From assembly GCA_036925085.1 (NCBI GenBank), contig JAUPFP010000054.1:186001-250000 (forward strand): a DNA stretch of 64,000 nucleotides. Reading direction: 5' to 3'. The notes under the pieces are model-generated. The model saw nothing but the letters and a program-made list of their open reading frames with translations, did not search any database and was not told where the DNA came from. Of this stretch, positions 1 through 11,463 are shown in pieces. The translations under genes and the position numbers were made by a program. The stretch comes from Brachycybe producta (lineage: Eukaryota; Arthropoda; Diplopoda; Playtdesmida; Andrognathidae). The first letter of the stretch is position 1; the number at the start of each line of letters is the position of its first letter.

Positions 1-809
1 ATTTATTTATACGTGAAATATTTTGCAATCTAAAAAGAAAACTGATAAAAAAAATATAATAAAATTCTAAATTATTTTTTTAAAAAAATAATTTTTAAAC
101 ATTTTTATAAAAGAAATATTAATTAATCAAATTAAATACAAATGAAAAATGTTTGCAATCGATTTAAATTCAATAAAATTAATTTACAGTCTCAAAAATT
201 AACTTTGAAATAATTAAAATTGATTTAGAAAAAATATATATAATTGTAATTATAATGAAATATCTAAATTAACTATTTTAAACTTTAAAAAAATATATTT
301 TAAAATTAATGATTAAGATAAACTACATTAATAGTTTAAAATAAAAGTTTGAATCGATTTAAGATGTTTTGAGTGAAAAGAAAAAGATTCATGTTATTTA
401 AATTTAATCGTAGTCGATTATTTGTCGCGCAAAAGTTTTCCCTTAGAAACTAAAAATGAATGTTTTCAAGAGAGAGATTTTTTCTTCCAAAAACTAACTC
501 CAATTTGGAACATTTATTCAAATACTACTTAAAAGTTGAATATTAAATTTAAGGTGAGGCTAATTTCAATTGTTTAATTTGAACCAGAGGGGGTGGGCAA
601 CAAAAAGGGTTACGGAAAAAAGGTAATTTCAGAAAACAAGTGAAAATAAACAAACACACAAATTCCGTCTTTAGGGATTTTGTTTGTTTAATTAAACTCA
701 TCGTAACACCCCGCCCCTCCCCAATTTCTCTCTTCTTTTACATTATTAACCCACCCTTCTCTTACATTCTAACCGATTTTTACACAAAGTCGTATTTTTT
801 ACTATTCAG
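1..809. other. AT-rich stretch without recognised exons
   Basis: Very AT-rich sequence in which I recognise no exon. It directly precedes the first NUP88 exon I can read, which begins mid-codon. It is therefore most likely an intron of that gene, with the N-terminal beta-propeller exons lying beyond the left edge of the window. Confidence 0.5.
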
Positions 810-3276
810 ATCCAACCACCAACTTCAGATATCATTGTAGTCATGCAACTGGGGTTCATACAGTGGCTTTACCACTTATTCCTCAACTGGAATTCTATGC
901 AAATCAGATTGGAGGTCAGATATCATCCGTTGAGATTTATACACAATAAAGGGGGGTTGGCCCTCTTATGGCCCCTCACTAGATTGATTTTTTTTTATTT
1001 TGTAACAACAGAAGCAACAGCCAATGATGCACTTTCGTCCATAGAACACCAGGATTCCATCATTGAACACCTGATTTGTACGAAACCTTTGGCCAACAGG
1101 TAAAGTGGGGGGTTTAAAGGGGGACGGGATGGGTTGGGGGGGTCGGTTGAATGTATATGGATGGTCACAGCTGCTCGGCATTGATAACAAAAAGAGTTAG
1201 GTTATTTGTTATAAATCGCTCTTTAATTTTTCACGGTAACTTGCGTCTGAATTTAAATGTCCGAACTTCGCCAAGAGTTCCGAGCAATTGACCAGGACAT
1301 TCATTAATTGTTGTTGTTAACCAAAGTGGGCGGGTTTTTTTTGTCTACTTAAGATTGAACTTAACTCTTGCCTTTAATTATGAACAGTTTTAATGTCCTT
1401 CTCTCTCTCAATGGTCACTTTTGCGTTAATTCTGTTCTGTTTTTCTTTTTATTATTATATTTTTCAAAATGGATTTTTCTAGTCCCACGGCGCCTATTAT
1501 TGGTCTAGCTGTCGCCTATGGACATACTTTAGGGGGTGCCACTTTGTTGTGTCTCACTTCGCCTTTTGACCTTTTGGCCCTGCCTCTTGTGTGAGTTCCT
1601 TTCATTTGTTTTTAAATAGCCTTTCTCCCCCTTTCAGGAGACAGAGTGCGTAGTTGGGCAATCACTGCTAGCACTTTTGCTTTGCAGTGTAGTTTTTGAC
1701 TAATTAAGGGTGACTGACAGTAGAGACCAAGATGAATTTATAAAAGTAAAGCAACTCCATGTTAGAAAATCGTCTGCTTTTTGAAACTAGAAGGAAGACA
1801 TCTTGCTTAAAACGTCGTCCATTTTCGTTGTGCGTTCACTTGAATTCGTATTGTAACTGAAGCATTAAGTCAGTTGGGTATGGTAACCAAATAACGGGGA
1901 TATGAGACTCGAGGCGAGGTGGTAATGCTGCAAAAATGACAGCTTTTGAAGTCATACTGGTACTTAATAGGACTGGTGACTGATGATAATGATTTTGTCA
2001 TTCGGGCGAAGGGAGTATGGCATGGGGACATATTTGACAATCCATCGGGCCCCAAGTGGGAGTCTGTAATTGTAAAAAGGTTAAGGACCCCTGGTCTAAG
2101 TTCAGTTTGCAGCCACCTATTGGCCACACTCAGCTGTGACATGAAGTGCTCCATAGGAAGAGCTGTTAGTTGAGTTATCTTTGTTCATTGATCTTGGTAG
2201 AAACTACTGATTGTCACTGAGAAGTTGGTGATGAGCACTAAAACTAAGCCTTGGTCATTTTATTATCCACTAGACCTACATACTTTGATAGTTTGCCACC
2301 ACTTCTACTGGACGATGAGGCACTGCCCCAAACACGTGCATCGTCCAGAGAACCTTTTGACCAACATATTCGTCGGTTACTTCAACGTCAGTCTTCCAAT
2401 CCCATACTTAAGTATGCCCTTAAGCATTATCCTGTCGTGCAAGCAATGGGAACTGAACAACTTGTTGTTGTTTTGCCTTCCTTAAGGTCCCATTCCTCTG
2501 TGGATCCCACACCTCAGGAATGTGTTCACATTCTGAGTAAAGCCACTGGTGTTTTAAGAGAAGAGTACATTAAAAAACAAGATTTGGCCAAAGAAGAGAT
2601 TCAAAAGAGGTGTGTGATTTTGAATTGACCACTGGTCATCCTTCCTATTCATAATTGAAATGAATATGTCCAATTTAGAATAAAGGGATTGAACAGCCTG
2701 AAAAATGTTCAGTTGGACGAACTGAAAGCCCTGAACGAGACCAGAGATGCTCTTACGGAAAAAGCCGAGACATTGGCCGAAAGATACGAAGATTTACAAG
2801 AGAAACAAGAAGCAATCGTCAAAAGGGTTGAAAGGGTTATTCGAGCTTTGCTCAGACATTCTCCGATTGTTTCCGAAGCTGAACTGAACATGCGTCGGGA
2901 ACTGTCAACATTGGAAGACAAAATAAAACACATGGCGACTTCCATCGAACAGGTTCGAGAAGAGTTTCTTTTATCCGGTCGACATTGATCATTGTTTGTT
3001 TCATCTGTATTATCAGATAAAAGCTAAACAGAAATACCAAAGTGGTGTAATTGATCGTCAGTCGAAGAATCTAAAAGAACGCCAAAGAAGAAACAGTCAG
3101 ACGACCACTTCCGAAATGCAACTTGCTCAAATTAAACAATTACTGGCCACAGAGTGAGGATTTCAAATTATGAGAATCATGGAATTTTCCATTTATTTTA
3201 TTGTTTTTACAGAAGTCAGACATTAGCCATGTTGTCCAGAAAAATGACCAATGTCCAGCAAGCCTTAGGAATCTGA
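810..3276 (+). CDS. NUP88: Nucleoporin Nup88, C-terminal half (5' end outside window)
   Basis: Exons read as 810-914, 1012-1099, 1483-1590, 2274-2609, 2679-2952, 3017-3153 and 3213-3276 (TGA); all junctions keep frame. The product begins inside the family with a RYHCSHATGVHTVALPLIPQ-like stretch and an EHLICTKPLANS segment, both typical of Nup88. From about 2520 on it is a long coiled coil (RIKGLNSLKNVQLDELKALN, then TLEDKIKHMATSIEQ). Nup88 is a cytoplasmic-face nuclear pore protein that works with Nup214 and Nup62 in mRNA export and CRM1-dependent export; its C-terminal coiled coil builds that complex. The N-terminal propeller is missing here and no start codon is visible, so the gene is partial at the window edge and shows no sign of being broken. 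An AATAAA at 3354-3359 is a plausible polyadenylation signal. It is convergent with the GGT gene downstream. Confidence 0.9.
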
Positions 3277-3353
3277 TTTTTAGTTCTTCCTTTCACAGAA
3301 TTTCAAAATCTCATATTTTTTTATAACTTTGTTCATTTTTCTTTTCAAGTTCA

Positions 3354-3359
3354 AATAAA
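3354..3359 (+). terminator. Polyadenylation signal AATAAA for NUP88
   Basis: AATAAA lies 78 bp after the NUP88 stop codon, followed by a T-rich stretch, and is the first canonical hexamer downstream of the gene. Position and motif are seen; use as the cleavage signal is inferred. Confidence 0.55.
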
Positions 3360-3437
3360 AAATTATTCAAATGTATGTTAAAAAAAATAGTTTTCTTTTT
3401 ATTTCAGTCATCAATAAATTAATTCGAGTATTTTTTT

Positions 3438-3733
3438 AAAATGAACGACTGATTTTTCAACTCTGATTATTCTGTCTTTCAGGAGCAAAATTAAGGGAAA
3501 CTGGAAAGTGTTTTAGAAACTAGAAAGGCAGTAGCTCAATCACTTAAGAGTATTTTTATATTGATATCTTTTAAGATAAACTTTTTACTACTTAAAAATT
3601 GAAATAAAATGCATATTTTAAAAGACATCAACATAAAAATACCCTTTCGACCCTTCTAGTTTGTAAAACACTTTCAAGTTTCTTTTAATTCTGCTCCCCA
3701 ACATGAGTTCAAGAGGTGTTCACACTTTTAAAC
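3438..3733. repeat. Family A palindromic MITE-like element, copy A1
   Basis: Left arm: a GAACGACTGATTTTT-like end, then TCTGTCTTTCAG, a GCAAAATTAAGGGAAACT-like part, TTTTAGAAACTAGAAAGG and an ATATCTTTTAAGATAAACTTT-like part. The right arm repeats these in reverse complement (CCTTCTAGTTTGTAAAACAC, TTTTAATTCTGCTCC). It fills most of the gap between NUP88 and the first GGT gene. It encodes nothing. Confidence 0.8.
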
Positions 3734-3745
3734 CCCTTTAATTTA

Positions 3746-6700
3746 TTAAAAACCCGATTGACCAGCGTCCACTCGCTTATCGGCAATTGCAATAAGCGGA
3801 TCATTAATTGAACACTTGCCGATACTGTTAACGACTGTGGGAAAACTCGGGCTGACCACAACGTTATGTCCAATCTTCGTTAGTTCGTCGACGATCTCCT
3901 GTAAGACATTAATTTGGAAGGAATTACATAAATTACGAGATACCTTCGTCGTCGTACTCAAAATACCTTCGATAATCCTGACTCCACCGCTAATTGTTTG
4001 GGAAACAGTTGGTGGTGCAGTCTGGTTGCATCGGTGGCCACCTGTAAATTTTGTCCCAGCCACAAATGACGGAGAATCACCTGTGATAACGCCATCGTTA
4101 TTATACATATTGGTCAGTAACGTCCAAAGAGTATATTTGGAATAAATTACGAGTGCCGTAGATGAGGTTATGAAAGTTCCACCGGATGCACCCGTTGCAA
4201 GAACCACATCACCATTCGCATCCGTGATAATCGTTGGACACATAGACGAAACTGGTCGTTTACCGGGAATGATGTAATTAACCTCTGAAGGTGGAACTCC
4301 AAAGAAATTTACAACGTTCGGACTAGAGAAATCGTCCATTTCGTCATTCAGTATTATCCCGGTCGATTCGGAAACGAGTAAGGCTCCAAACCTTGGGTTA
4401 AAAATGGTTCAGAATTCTGTATTTATATTGTGATGGACACTTCTTACTTCTGATTGATGGTCGAAGTGACCACCACGGAGTCGCCATTCGGTGCTATGAC
4501 GGACACATGGGACGTCCCAGCATCAGATGGTTGATACTCGTGTACTCCATAATATTCTGCTGGAAACGTCTGGTTTTCGCGGATTAAAGCTCTAATCTCA
4601 GCGGAATATGACTTTGATGTCAGGTTGGACATTAACTAAATTGCACACAATCAGTTTGTAAATTCGATCGTAATTGGGGGAAATCTGAATTGAACCTCGG
4701 CCAGATCCACGTAATCTGGATCAGACAACTGCGTCCTCTTTGCGTACGTGAATTTCAGAGCCTCGACAACGAGTTGGACGTCCCTTGTAGTGTTCAGTGA
4801 AGTAAGATTGTAGCCTTCTAGTATGTTGAGAAAGAAGGCAACGAGGGCTCCACTCGAAGGAGGTGGCGTTGAATACAGCCGCAACTTATCTTCCGTGCCA
4901 CGTACTGACTCGTAATCGATTGTAATTGGATCCTTGACGAGAGCCGTGTAATTTTTCAGGTCATCCAAACTTAAGATACCACCTGTAAGTTACGACACTT
5001 CTATTCAAATGTTAATGGCATGTACGCGACATGTTCGTACCTAAGTTTCGAATGTCGTTGATGAGGTCGGTGGCCAGCTGTCCATCATACAATGCATCAC
5101 CTCCATCTCTGGCTAAAGTTCTTAAGGTTCGTCCCAAAGTCGGTTGCCGTATCCAATCTCCGCTTTCGAACACTGTGTTTGTGGACGAGTTCACCAACAG
5201 CGATCTGTCTCAAACCAAAAAAAAAAAAATAAAATAGGACTCGTCCGATTTCAATTTGAAAATTACGACCACCTTAAAGTCGGTTCTTTTAGTATGGTCT
5301 CTTTCAGTTTATTTAGCGCTAGTGCCAACGATAACCCTACTTGAAAGCCGTTTTCACATAGGTCAATGGAAGGTTCGATGAGAGTTGACCAATTGAGGTA
5401 ACCATGACGCTTGTGTGCTTCCCAGAGACCTTTCACTTGTCCCGGGACGGCCACCGACAGTTCACCTTAAATGACGGATTCTTTAGACAAACTCGTATTA
5501 TTGATAGTCAGTAAAATTGAACTCATACCCACCTATCGACGAGGACTGCTTTGATGAAAACATTGTCTTGTTGGCCAGACGTGGAGCGGTTTCTCGTGCG
5601 TCGATCACTTCGGACAACTTCTTTTCTCTGTTTTGAGAACCACGTATAATTAATTGGTATAATTCCAATAGGGGATGTGAGGGAAATATCACCGGTTATA
5701 AAGTGTCATGACAAAACCTCCACCGAGTCCAGTGTGATGAAGATCCGTGACGGACAGACAGAAGGTGGCTGCAATCGCCGCGTCCACAGCTGACCCATTC
5801 TGTCTCATGATGTTCCTGTTATAAAATACAAAAATATTAAGAGTTGGTATAACTAGATGTCAGTTAGAAACTTGATAAATTTTGGTTATCACTTTTGGTG
5901 CCATTTCGAAACTGGCCAAATTTTGGTACCACTGAGAGGCACTGGCAACTTTTAGTGCCATTTAGGTTCTAGAAAGTGGGCAATTTTTGGTACCATTTTG
6001 AAACTGTGTAACTTTTGGCGCCACTTAGAAAGTGTGCAAATTTTGGAACCACTTGACCATCGAAACCGATTCACGTGATGATTAATTAACGAAGTTTTGC
6101 CTTTTTTGATGGGGGTTGGTGGTGTCCTCCTTAAATCTCCCTTCATTTTTCATGACTTGCTTATTTCTTATCATCTTGTTTACTATCAAATTGCATTTTG
6201 AGGGCATTATTGACAAAATAACCTCATCTGGAACATTTGAAAAGTCTCCTTGAAGTTTTTCAACTTTTGTAAATTGTTTTCAAGAGGTTTTTTGTTTATT
6301 TTAATATTCATACAAATGGTGACATTGAAGAGAAAAAAACAAACATGCAACAATAATTATAATAAGTTTAATATAATAAATTCAAATCATTATTTGTACA
6401 TAATATTCATTTTTAACTATAATAATAATAAAAAGAGGTCAATAATGGCAGTGATTAATTGGGTAGGATGGTCAAGTGGTCACTCGGTTGGTCTGCCAAA
6501 CTTACGCGGCAATATTTGAACATTGGATGCAGTTGGTGGTGGCTGCGGTCTCAGTGTAAATCCCTTTAGAGGAAACACTTGGGTTCAAAGTGGATCTATT
6601 GGTTCCTCCTCCTTCGGAATTGGGAGTCTTGGTCACTGGAACTGGACCAGAAGATATGAGTGACCCCATCTGAGTGGTCAATGAAGCCTGTTTGTCTAAC

Positions 6701-7033
6701 TTTCGACGGATGTTCGGAATACCGATGAGGAGTGTCGTGAGGACGGCCACCAAAACCATCACTCCAAGAATGGACACCACAGTACAGTCCCTTTTGCGGT
6801 AAACGAACCTAAATAAGGACCGCAAACAGTTTAGAGAGTTCAGGTGCAGGATCAGTGACGAAGGGATGTCGAGGGGAGGGGAGGGGGGGGGGGGTGGTGG
6901 GCTGTTTTTTTTACCTGACTTGAATGATATCATCAGTGGCGAGGCTACCACCTGCCACTCTGTCGTAGGCCACACTTCCATATTGAGCCTTATTTGAAGA
7001 AGTGCTTCTTATTAAATGATGTTTTTCAGCCAT
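3746..7033 (-). CDS. GGT1: Gamma-glutamyltransferase, copy A (type II membrane enzyme)
   Basis: Eleven exons: 7033-6915, 6808-6506, 5815-5693, 5627-5533, 5465-5273, 5204-5041, 4982-4696, 4635-4448, 4391-4151, 4080-3967 and 3898-3746; 1980 nt, 659 aa. The enzyme transfers the gamma-glutamyl group of glutathione to water or amino acids at the cell surface. A short basic cytosolic tail is followed by one membrane span (about residues 49-70) and the ectodomain. Family landmarks: NGSAVDAAIAATFC, GLGGGFVMTLYN, EVIDARETAPR (substrate-binding Arg), the GTSHVSV motif with the autocleavage/nucleophile Thr at about residue 469, TSTIN, MDDFSSP, GKRPVSSMCP and GASGGT. All catalytic parts look intact. The C-terminus ends DAGQSGF rather than the usual PAGY. 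Exon order closely matches copy B downstream, so this is a tandem duplicate. Start: ATG at 7033, in frame with the membrane anchor. Confidence 0.93.
5891..6058. repeat. Degenerate minisatellite in GGT-A intron 2
   Basis: About six imperfect copies of a 28-35 bp unit built on AYTTTTGGTRCCACTT...AAACTGTGCAA lie in the intron between 5816 and 6505. The rest of the intron is AT-rich with no exon visible. Confidence 0.65.
6872..6900 (+). repeat. G-rich tract in GGT-A intron 1
   Basis: Four or more runs of at least four G on the + strand (GGGGAGGGGAGGGG followed by a run of about 12 G). It could form a G-quadruplex on the non-transcribed DNA strand relative to + numbering. The GGT-A pre-mRNA carries the C-rich complement just upstream of exon 2. 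Confidence 0.5.
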
Positions 7034-7516
7034 TATTATTAAATATTATATGTTTAAGAGTAATTAAAATAATTATTGGAATTAAAAGTATTAGCAAATT
7101 TGAAAACTGTACAAGCACAAAAATAACAAGAGATAAACTGAGTTGAAGAATGAGAACATAATGCAATACATTTTTTAAACTGATAAAAAAGACCCTTCAA
7201 ATTGAACCTTAGAACTAAATTTTCATTGGTTCAACGAGGCTTGATTGGCACAATCTGAAATATTTTATCATTTTTCAAAATAATGTTTTTTGTGTTTGAT
7301 TGTGCAATTCGGCTTCTTGTCTGTATTCCATTTTCACCCTCCTCCCACACCATATCAGGGTTCAAAGGTTAACATATTTAGCCGTTAGTCTTATGTTATA
7401 AACTAATGGTTAATTATGTTGACCTTTGAAATGCACTTAAAAATGCATTTATGTTATTGTATAGGCCTTATAGAATAACACAATTAAATGCATTTTATAT
7501 TGAGGAATTGATACAC

Positions 7517-8110
7517 TCGGTTTTTAATCTTTTATTTAAAAACTAGAAAGTGCGCAGGAATTTTCTATTTAGAGTTTTGTTTTCTAGTTTCTCTTAGTTG
7601 TTTAGTTTTTAGAAAATATTTTTAATGTTTTGGTCATCTCGTATTAAGTGTATGGTCAATAGAGAGGGTGCTTGGTTTTTAATTTCTTCTTTAAAAACTA
7701 GAAGATACACGGAAATTCCCTGTAAGAATTTGTTTGTATTTTTGTTTTTAAAAAAAATATTTCATGTTTCGATCTTTTGATGGGGACAATTGATGTGCCT
7801 GGTTTTTAGTCTTCAATTTAAAAAAAAAAACTAGAAGGTATACGAGAAATTTCCTTTCCAGGTTTTATTTGTTGATGTGTTTTCTAATTTCTGTTAAATC
7901 TTAATTCAATTTCTAAAGAACTAATTAGTTTTTAGAATATATTTCGCGTTTAGTCTTTCCATGAGCCATGAGGGTCAGTTGACGTTCTAGCTAATTAATT
8001 AATTTTCTATTTAAAAACTAGAAGGTACACGGAAATTTTCTTTTAGGGTTATGTTCGCAGATATGTTTTCGAGTTTATATTAAATTTTCATTCATTTCAA
8101 CAGAGCCGTT
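7517..8110. repeat. Four diverged tandem units of about 150-180 bp
   Basis: Four successive blocks share a TTTAAAAACTAGAAGGTACA-like core, then CGGAAATTYCYTTT, a GTTTTGTTTKTAG stretch and TTTTTAGAATATTT. The cores start near 7527, 7690, 7820 and 8010. The core resembles the TAGAAACTAGAAGG of family A, so this may be an amplified fragment of a relative. Confidence 0.55.
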
Positions 8111-8187
8111 TAGTTTTAAAAAAAAATATTTCTCGTTTCGATACAAAAATTCTCATATGAAATTGTTAGAATAAAGTTAGAGAAAAA

Positions 8188-8204
8188 ACACTAGGTGGCG
8201 ACAC
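8188..8204 (+). promoter_or_regulatory. CTCF-like motif (CACTAGGTGGCGACA)
   Basis: The 17-bp sequence contains CACTAGGTGGCG, close to the core bound by CTCF in vertebrates and insects. Similar motifs lie at 19291-19307 and 48547-48563 and in both arms of the fold-back near 43060 and 44280. Binding is an inference. Confidence 0.35.
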
Positions 8205-8384
8205 TTCCTTGATGAATTTTTTTAATATACTGCTTAAGGAAGTTGCGTTTGCGGTTTACAACTCCAATTAACCATTACAACGCAACCGTTCTTGTCTTGC
8301 AGATGCGAATACAGACACAAATAACGTCATTTTAATATCTAGTTTATTATTAAATAATTATGTTTATTGGAAATTATTACTAAT

Positions 8385-8548
8385 TAAAGGCAAAAGCAAT
8401 TGCTTTTTGCAATCCAACAGGGCTGCTTGGAGGCTAGGAATTATTATTCATATTATTCAGTTGTATTTTAATTCTAGGGGAACTCTAGCCTTTAAGCAGC
8501 CTCTTTGATTACAAAAAGTATAATTCCTTTTGCCTCCCTAATTAAATT
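8385..8548. repeat. Hairpin element with GGCTGCTT..GGAGGCTAG core
   Basis: Inverted repeat: TTAAAGGCAAAAG, CTTTTTG, AATC and GCTGCTTGGAGGCTAG on the left mirror CTAGCCTTTAAGCAGCC, GATTACAAAAAG and CTTTTGCCTCCCTAATTA on the right. It is about 165 bp long, with no coding capacity. It belongs to a loose set of AGGCTAG hairpins in the window. Confidence 0.6.
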
Positions 8549-8919
8549 ATTATTTAATTAAAAATTATTAAAATAAATTGTAGTAATTCAATTAACTTTT
8601 TTCGTGCATTTATTTTTCATTATTCCATTTTTATAAGAAGAAGAAAAATATTAACAGTTCTCGTTTTGTGTAACATTTACATAAAATTGTTCATTTTACA
8701 AAGCTTTTCCGAATACGGAGACATTTATGAAAAATATATTTTATTTTTAGCTTCGAAGTTATTTTTAAGGCAAAAAACAAAAGGCACTTAATTATAAAGT
8801 GAAATTCACAGATAGATGAACAAAAATATAAACAATTGAAAATAAAAGGAATTTCAGATCATTTTCCATTTTTAGATTGGACGGAAACTTGGAATGTGAA
8901 ATTTACACAATTCTCCTTT

Positions 8920-11463
8920 TTAGTATCCCGCTGGACGACTGAAACGACGAGGATCGGAGGCCGCAAGAATTTTACCTTGTGCCGTATCACGATAGATCAT
9001 GTTGACGGCCGCGAACCACTCCATGGGTTTCAAAAGGTGGCCCTTCTTCATTAAACCATCCAAAACCGCCTGAAAAAGCAAAAAAAAAAAATATTTAAAA
9101 AAAGTCTCCTTAAAAGTAACTCTCGAAAGATCACCTGTGAATACGACGATGATTCGTATTCAACCACGTTCGGATGAAGCTGATGATGGAATCGAGCAGT
9201 CGTAACTGCGACTGCAAGGTCTTCGTCCAACATGTGATGCAAAAGGTACGCCTGAAACAAAAAAGTGGCCCTTAAAGTCATCGTTAGATCACATGATTCT
9301 CGTGAAAACTATAATCGTACATAAGCCGTCGAGCTTATAATCTTGATTCCACCCGCAGAACCTAAGACGTAACGAACTTCTCCACTTTCGGAATCGAGAA
9401 TCAAAGACGGAGACATCGAAGAAGCCGGACGTTTACCACCAGCAATAAAATTGGCACTCGATGGTAAAATACCGTAAAAATTAGTCGCTCCATTACGAGA
9501 GAAATCGTCCATCTCGTTATTCAAAATGATTCCAGTCGACATGGAACGAATGATCGCTCCAAACCTATAAATTTAAGAGTTTCGTCAATCGATATTTCTT
9601 CACGTTTGAAGGTTTATATCTGGTGAAAAGACGACAGACCAGAGATTGATCGTACTCGTAATGGACACGGCGTCACCGTTCGAAGCCAACACCGAAACGT
9701 GAACCGTTCCGTGATCGGCCTCGTTGGCATAAGTCGATTCGTAATATTTGGTATCGTGGGTTTTCATCTTGTCGATGGCAGCAAGGACCTTCTTCAAGTA
9801 CTTAGAAGACGTTAAGAAATCCGTAAACTATGGAATTGCGATATATATATATATATCGATTAGATCGAAAGCAAACTATTGTTTTGTCAAAAAATGGAAC
9901 TTACGTTTGTCATCTGTGTGAAATCAGGATCTCCAAGTTCCGATCTTTTCGCATATGCAAACTTACAAACCTCAACGAAGATGTGATTCATTAGAATTTC
10001 GTTGTCGACATTGGTCTTATTCAGTTTAAATTCATCGAGAACTCTGAGAATGAAACCGAGAAGTAAACCACTTCCCGGTGGTGGCATACTGTAGAATGTG
10101 AGCGAATTGCTCAAATTGAACATAACCGGTTCACGAATCAATGGCTGATAGATCTCCAAATCCTTCAGAGTGATGATTCCACCTGTAGAAACGATAACGT
10201 CAATGATCGAGTTTAAAGGGTTGTTAAGTATGACACAGACCGAATTCTGCGATGTCCGCCACCAGTTTCTTTGCTATTTCGCCTCGATAAAATTCCTCGG
10301 CTCCTTTCTCTGCAATCGTTCTCAACGTCCGAGCCAACTCTGGCATCTTTATGACATCTCCTTCTATCACTAAATCTCCCGTCTTATTGTTACGAAACAA
10401 AGAACTGAAAAAAGATGAAAACAATCTCGTCACAAACTCTATCGTTAGTTTTCTCTTTCTCTCCCGATATATAACCTCATCGAAGGTTCGTTAAGAACTT
10501 CCTGTTTGACTTTATACCAGAGAGCTATTTTAACACCAAGCGAAATGACTATTCCTTTTTCACACAGCTCAATCGTCGGCTGAAACAGTTCCGACCAATT
10601 TAGCTTTCCGTAACGTTGATGTGCCATCCAGTAACCTCTAAGTTCCCCTGGAACGGCGACGGATAAACCACCTACGATCACAAAAAAAAAAACATTCACT
10701 TTTCTGGGTCAAAGAAATAAAACTTCTTCGGAATAATGACAGTAACCGGTTTTCTTCTTGTCTGGATCCAAGTCGTACATATCTTCGGTGGCTTTCAAAG
10801 GAGCCGTTTCTCGAGCGTCAATAACTTCGACCTTTTTCGTCTCGTTATTGTAGATCATCATAAAGAATCCTCCACCTATACCTGCACTTTGCGGATTATA
10901 AACACCTTCACATAGCATCGAAGCGATAGCAGCATCAACCGCAGAACCTCCTTTACGTAGAATATCTCTGAAAAAAAAAAGAAATCGATTGCGTTAGAAA
11001 GCAAGGAAGGAATTCCGGAAAAGTCTTTCCAAACCGTCCGATGTTGGCACAAACGTCCGATTGACCAGCAACAGCCGCAGAATCAAACGAACTCGTCGGA
11101 GGTCGCATATCTATTTGAGGAAGCTTACGCGAAAGTTTCGATTCCATACTAGTGAGTCCGAATCCCATTCCGAGTCCTATAAATCCAATGCAACAGGCGA
11201 TAATCGTCCCGACTAGGACGCATTTCCACTTCGGTAATGAAGACCTGAAAATTTCGCGAAAAAACATCGTTAAAGTGGTTCTTAAACAATACAAAACGAT
11301 GAGAGACCTCGTTGGACACATTTCTTATGATTTAATGATTAAAAATGAACCTGTTTGAAGTGAATGGAGTCGATTGTTTCTTGTTTGAAGACGAAGGCCA
11401 ATCGTTCAGTTTGGAATAAGAAGCGGATCGCTGCTGATTAGGATTATTATTGCCACTTTCCAT
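8920..11463 (-). CDS. GGT1: Gamma-glutamyltransferase, copy B (type II membrane enzyme)
   Basis: Ten exons: 11463-11351, 11244-11035, 10967-10747, 10671-10476, 10404-10241, 10182-9905, 9827-9640, 9564-9321, 9251-9135 and 9069-8920; 1881 nt, 626 aa. Same enzyme and topology as copy A: a short Ser/Asn-rich cytosolic tail, a membrane span (about residues 45-66), then the two-part ectodomain. Landmarks: KGGSAVDAAIASMLCEGVYN, GIGGGFFMMIYN, EVIDARETAP, the HGTVHVSV motif with the catalytic Thr at about residue 435, TSTINLWFG, NNEMDDFS, GKRPASSM, SAGGIKI and a canonical C-terminal RPAGY. Junction positions match copy A in the body of the protein, but A has an extra split near the 3' end. The copies differ strongly outside the motifs, so the duplication is not recent. 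The gene is divergent from PRPF19, which starts 1.16 kb away. Confidence 0.93.
9840..9856. repeat. AT microsatellite in GGT-B intron
   Basis: A run of TA dinucleotides (ATATATATATATATAT) in the intron between 9828 and 9904. Confidence 0.8.

Larger units (their letters stand above)
7034..8919. other. Spacer between the two GGT genes
   Basis: AT-rich and without a convincing coding exon. It holds a run of diverged tandem units (7517-8110), a hairpin element (8385-8548) and a TAGGTGGCG motif (8188-8204), each listed separately. The promoter of copy A must lie just above 7033; no clear TATA box or initiator stands out. Confidence 0.5.

Noticed and set aside
3967-4145. GGT copy A appearing to lose its NLWFG/RLHHQLFP region
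   Set aside because: A small intron and a frame change explain it; exon 4080-3967 encodes VILRHLWLGQNLQVATDATR and LHHQLFP.
5891-6058. A CRISPR-like array
   Set aside because: Units are imperfect, have no unique spacers and lie in an intron of a eukaryotic gene.
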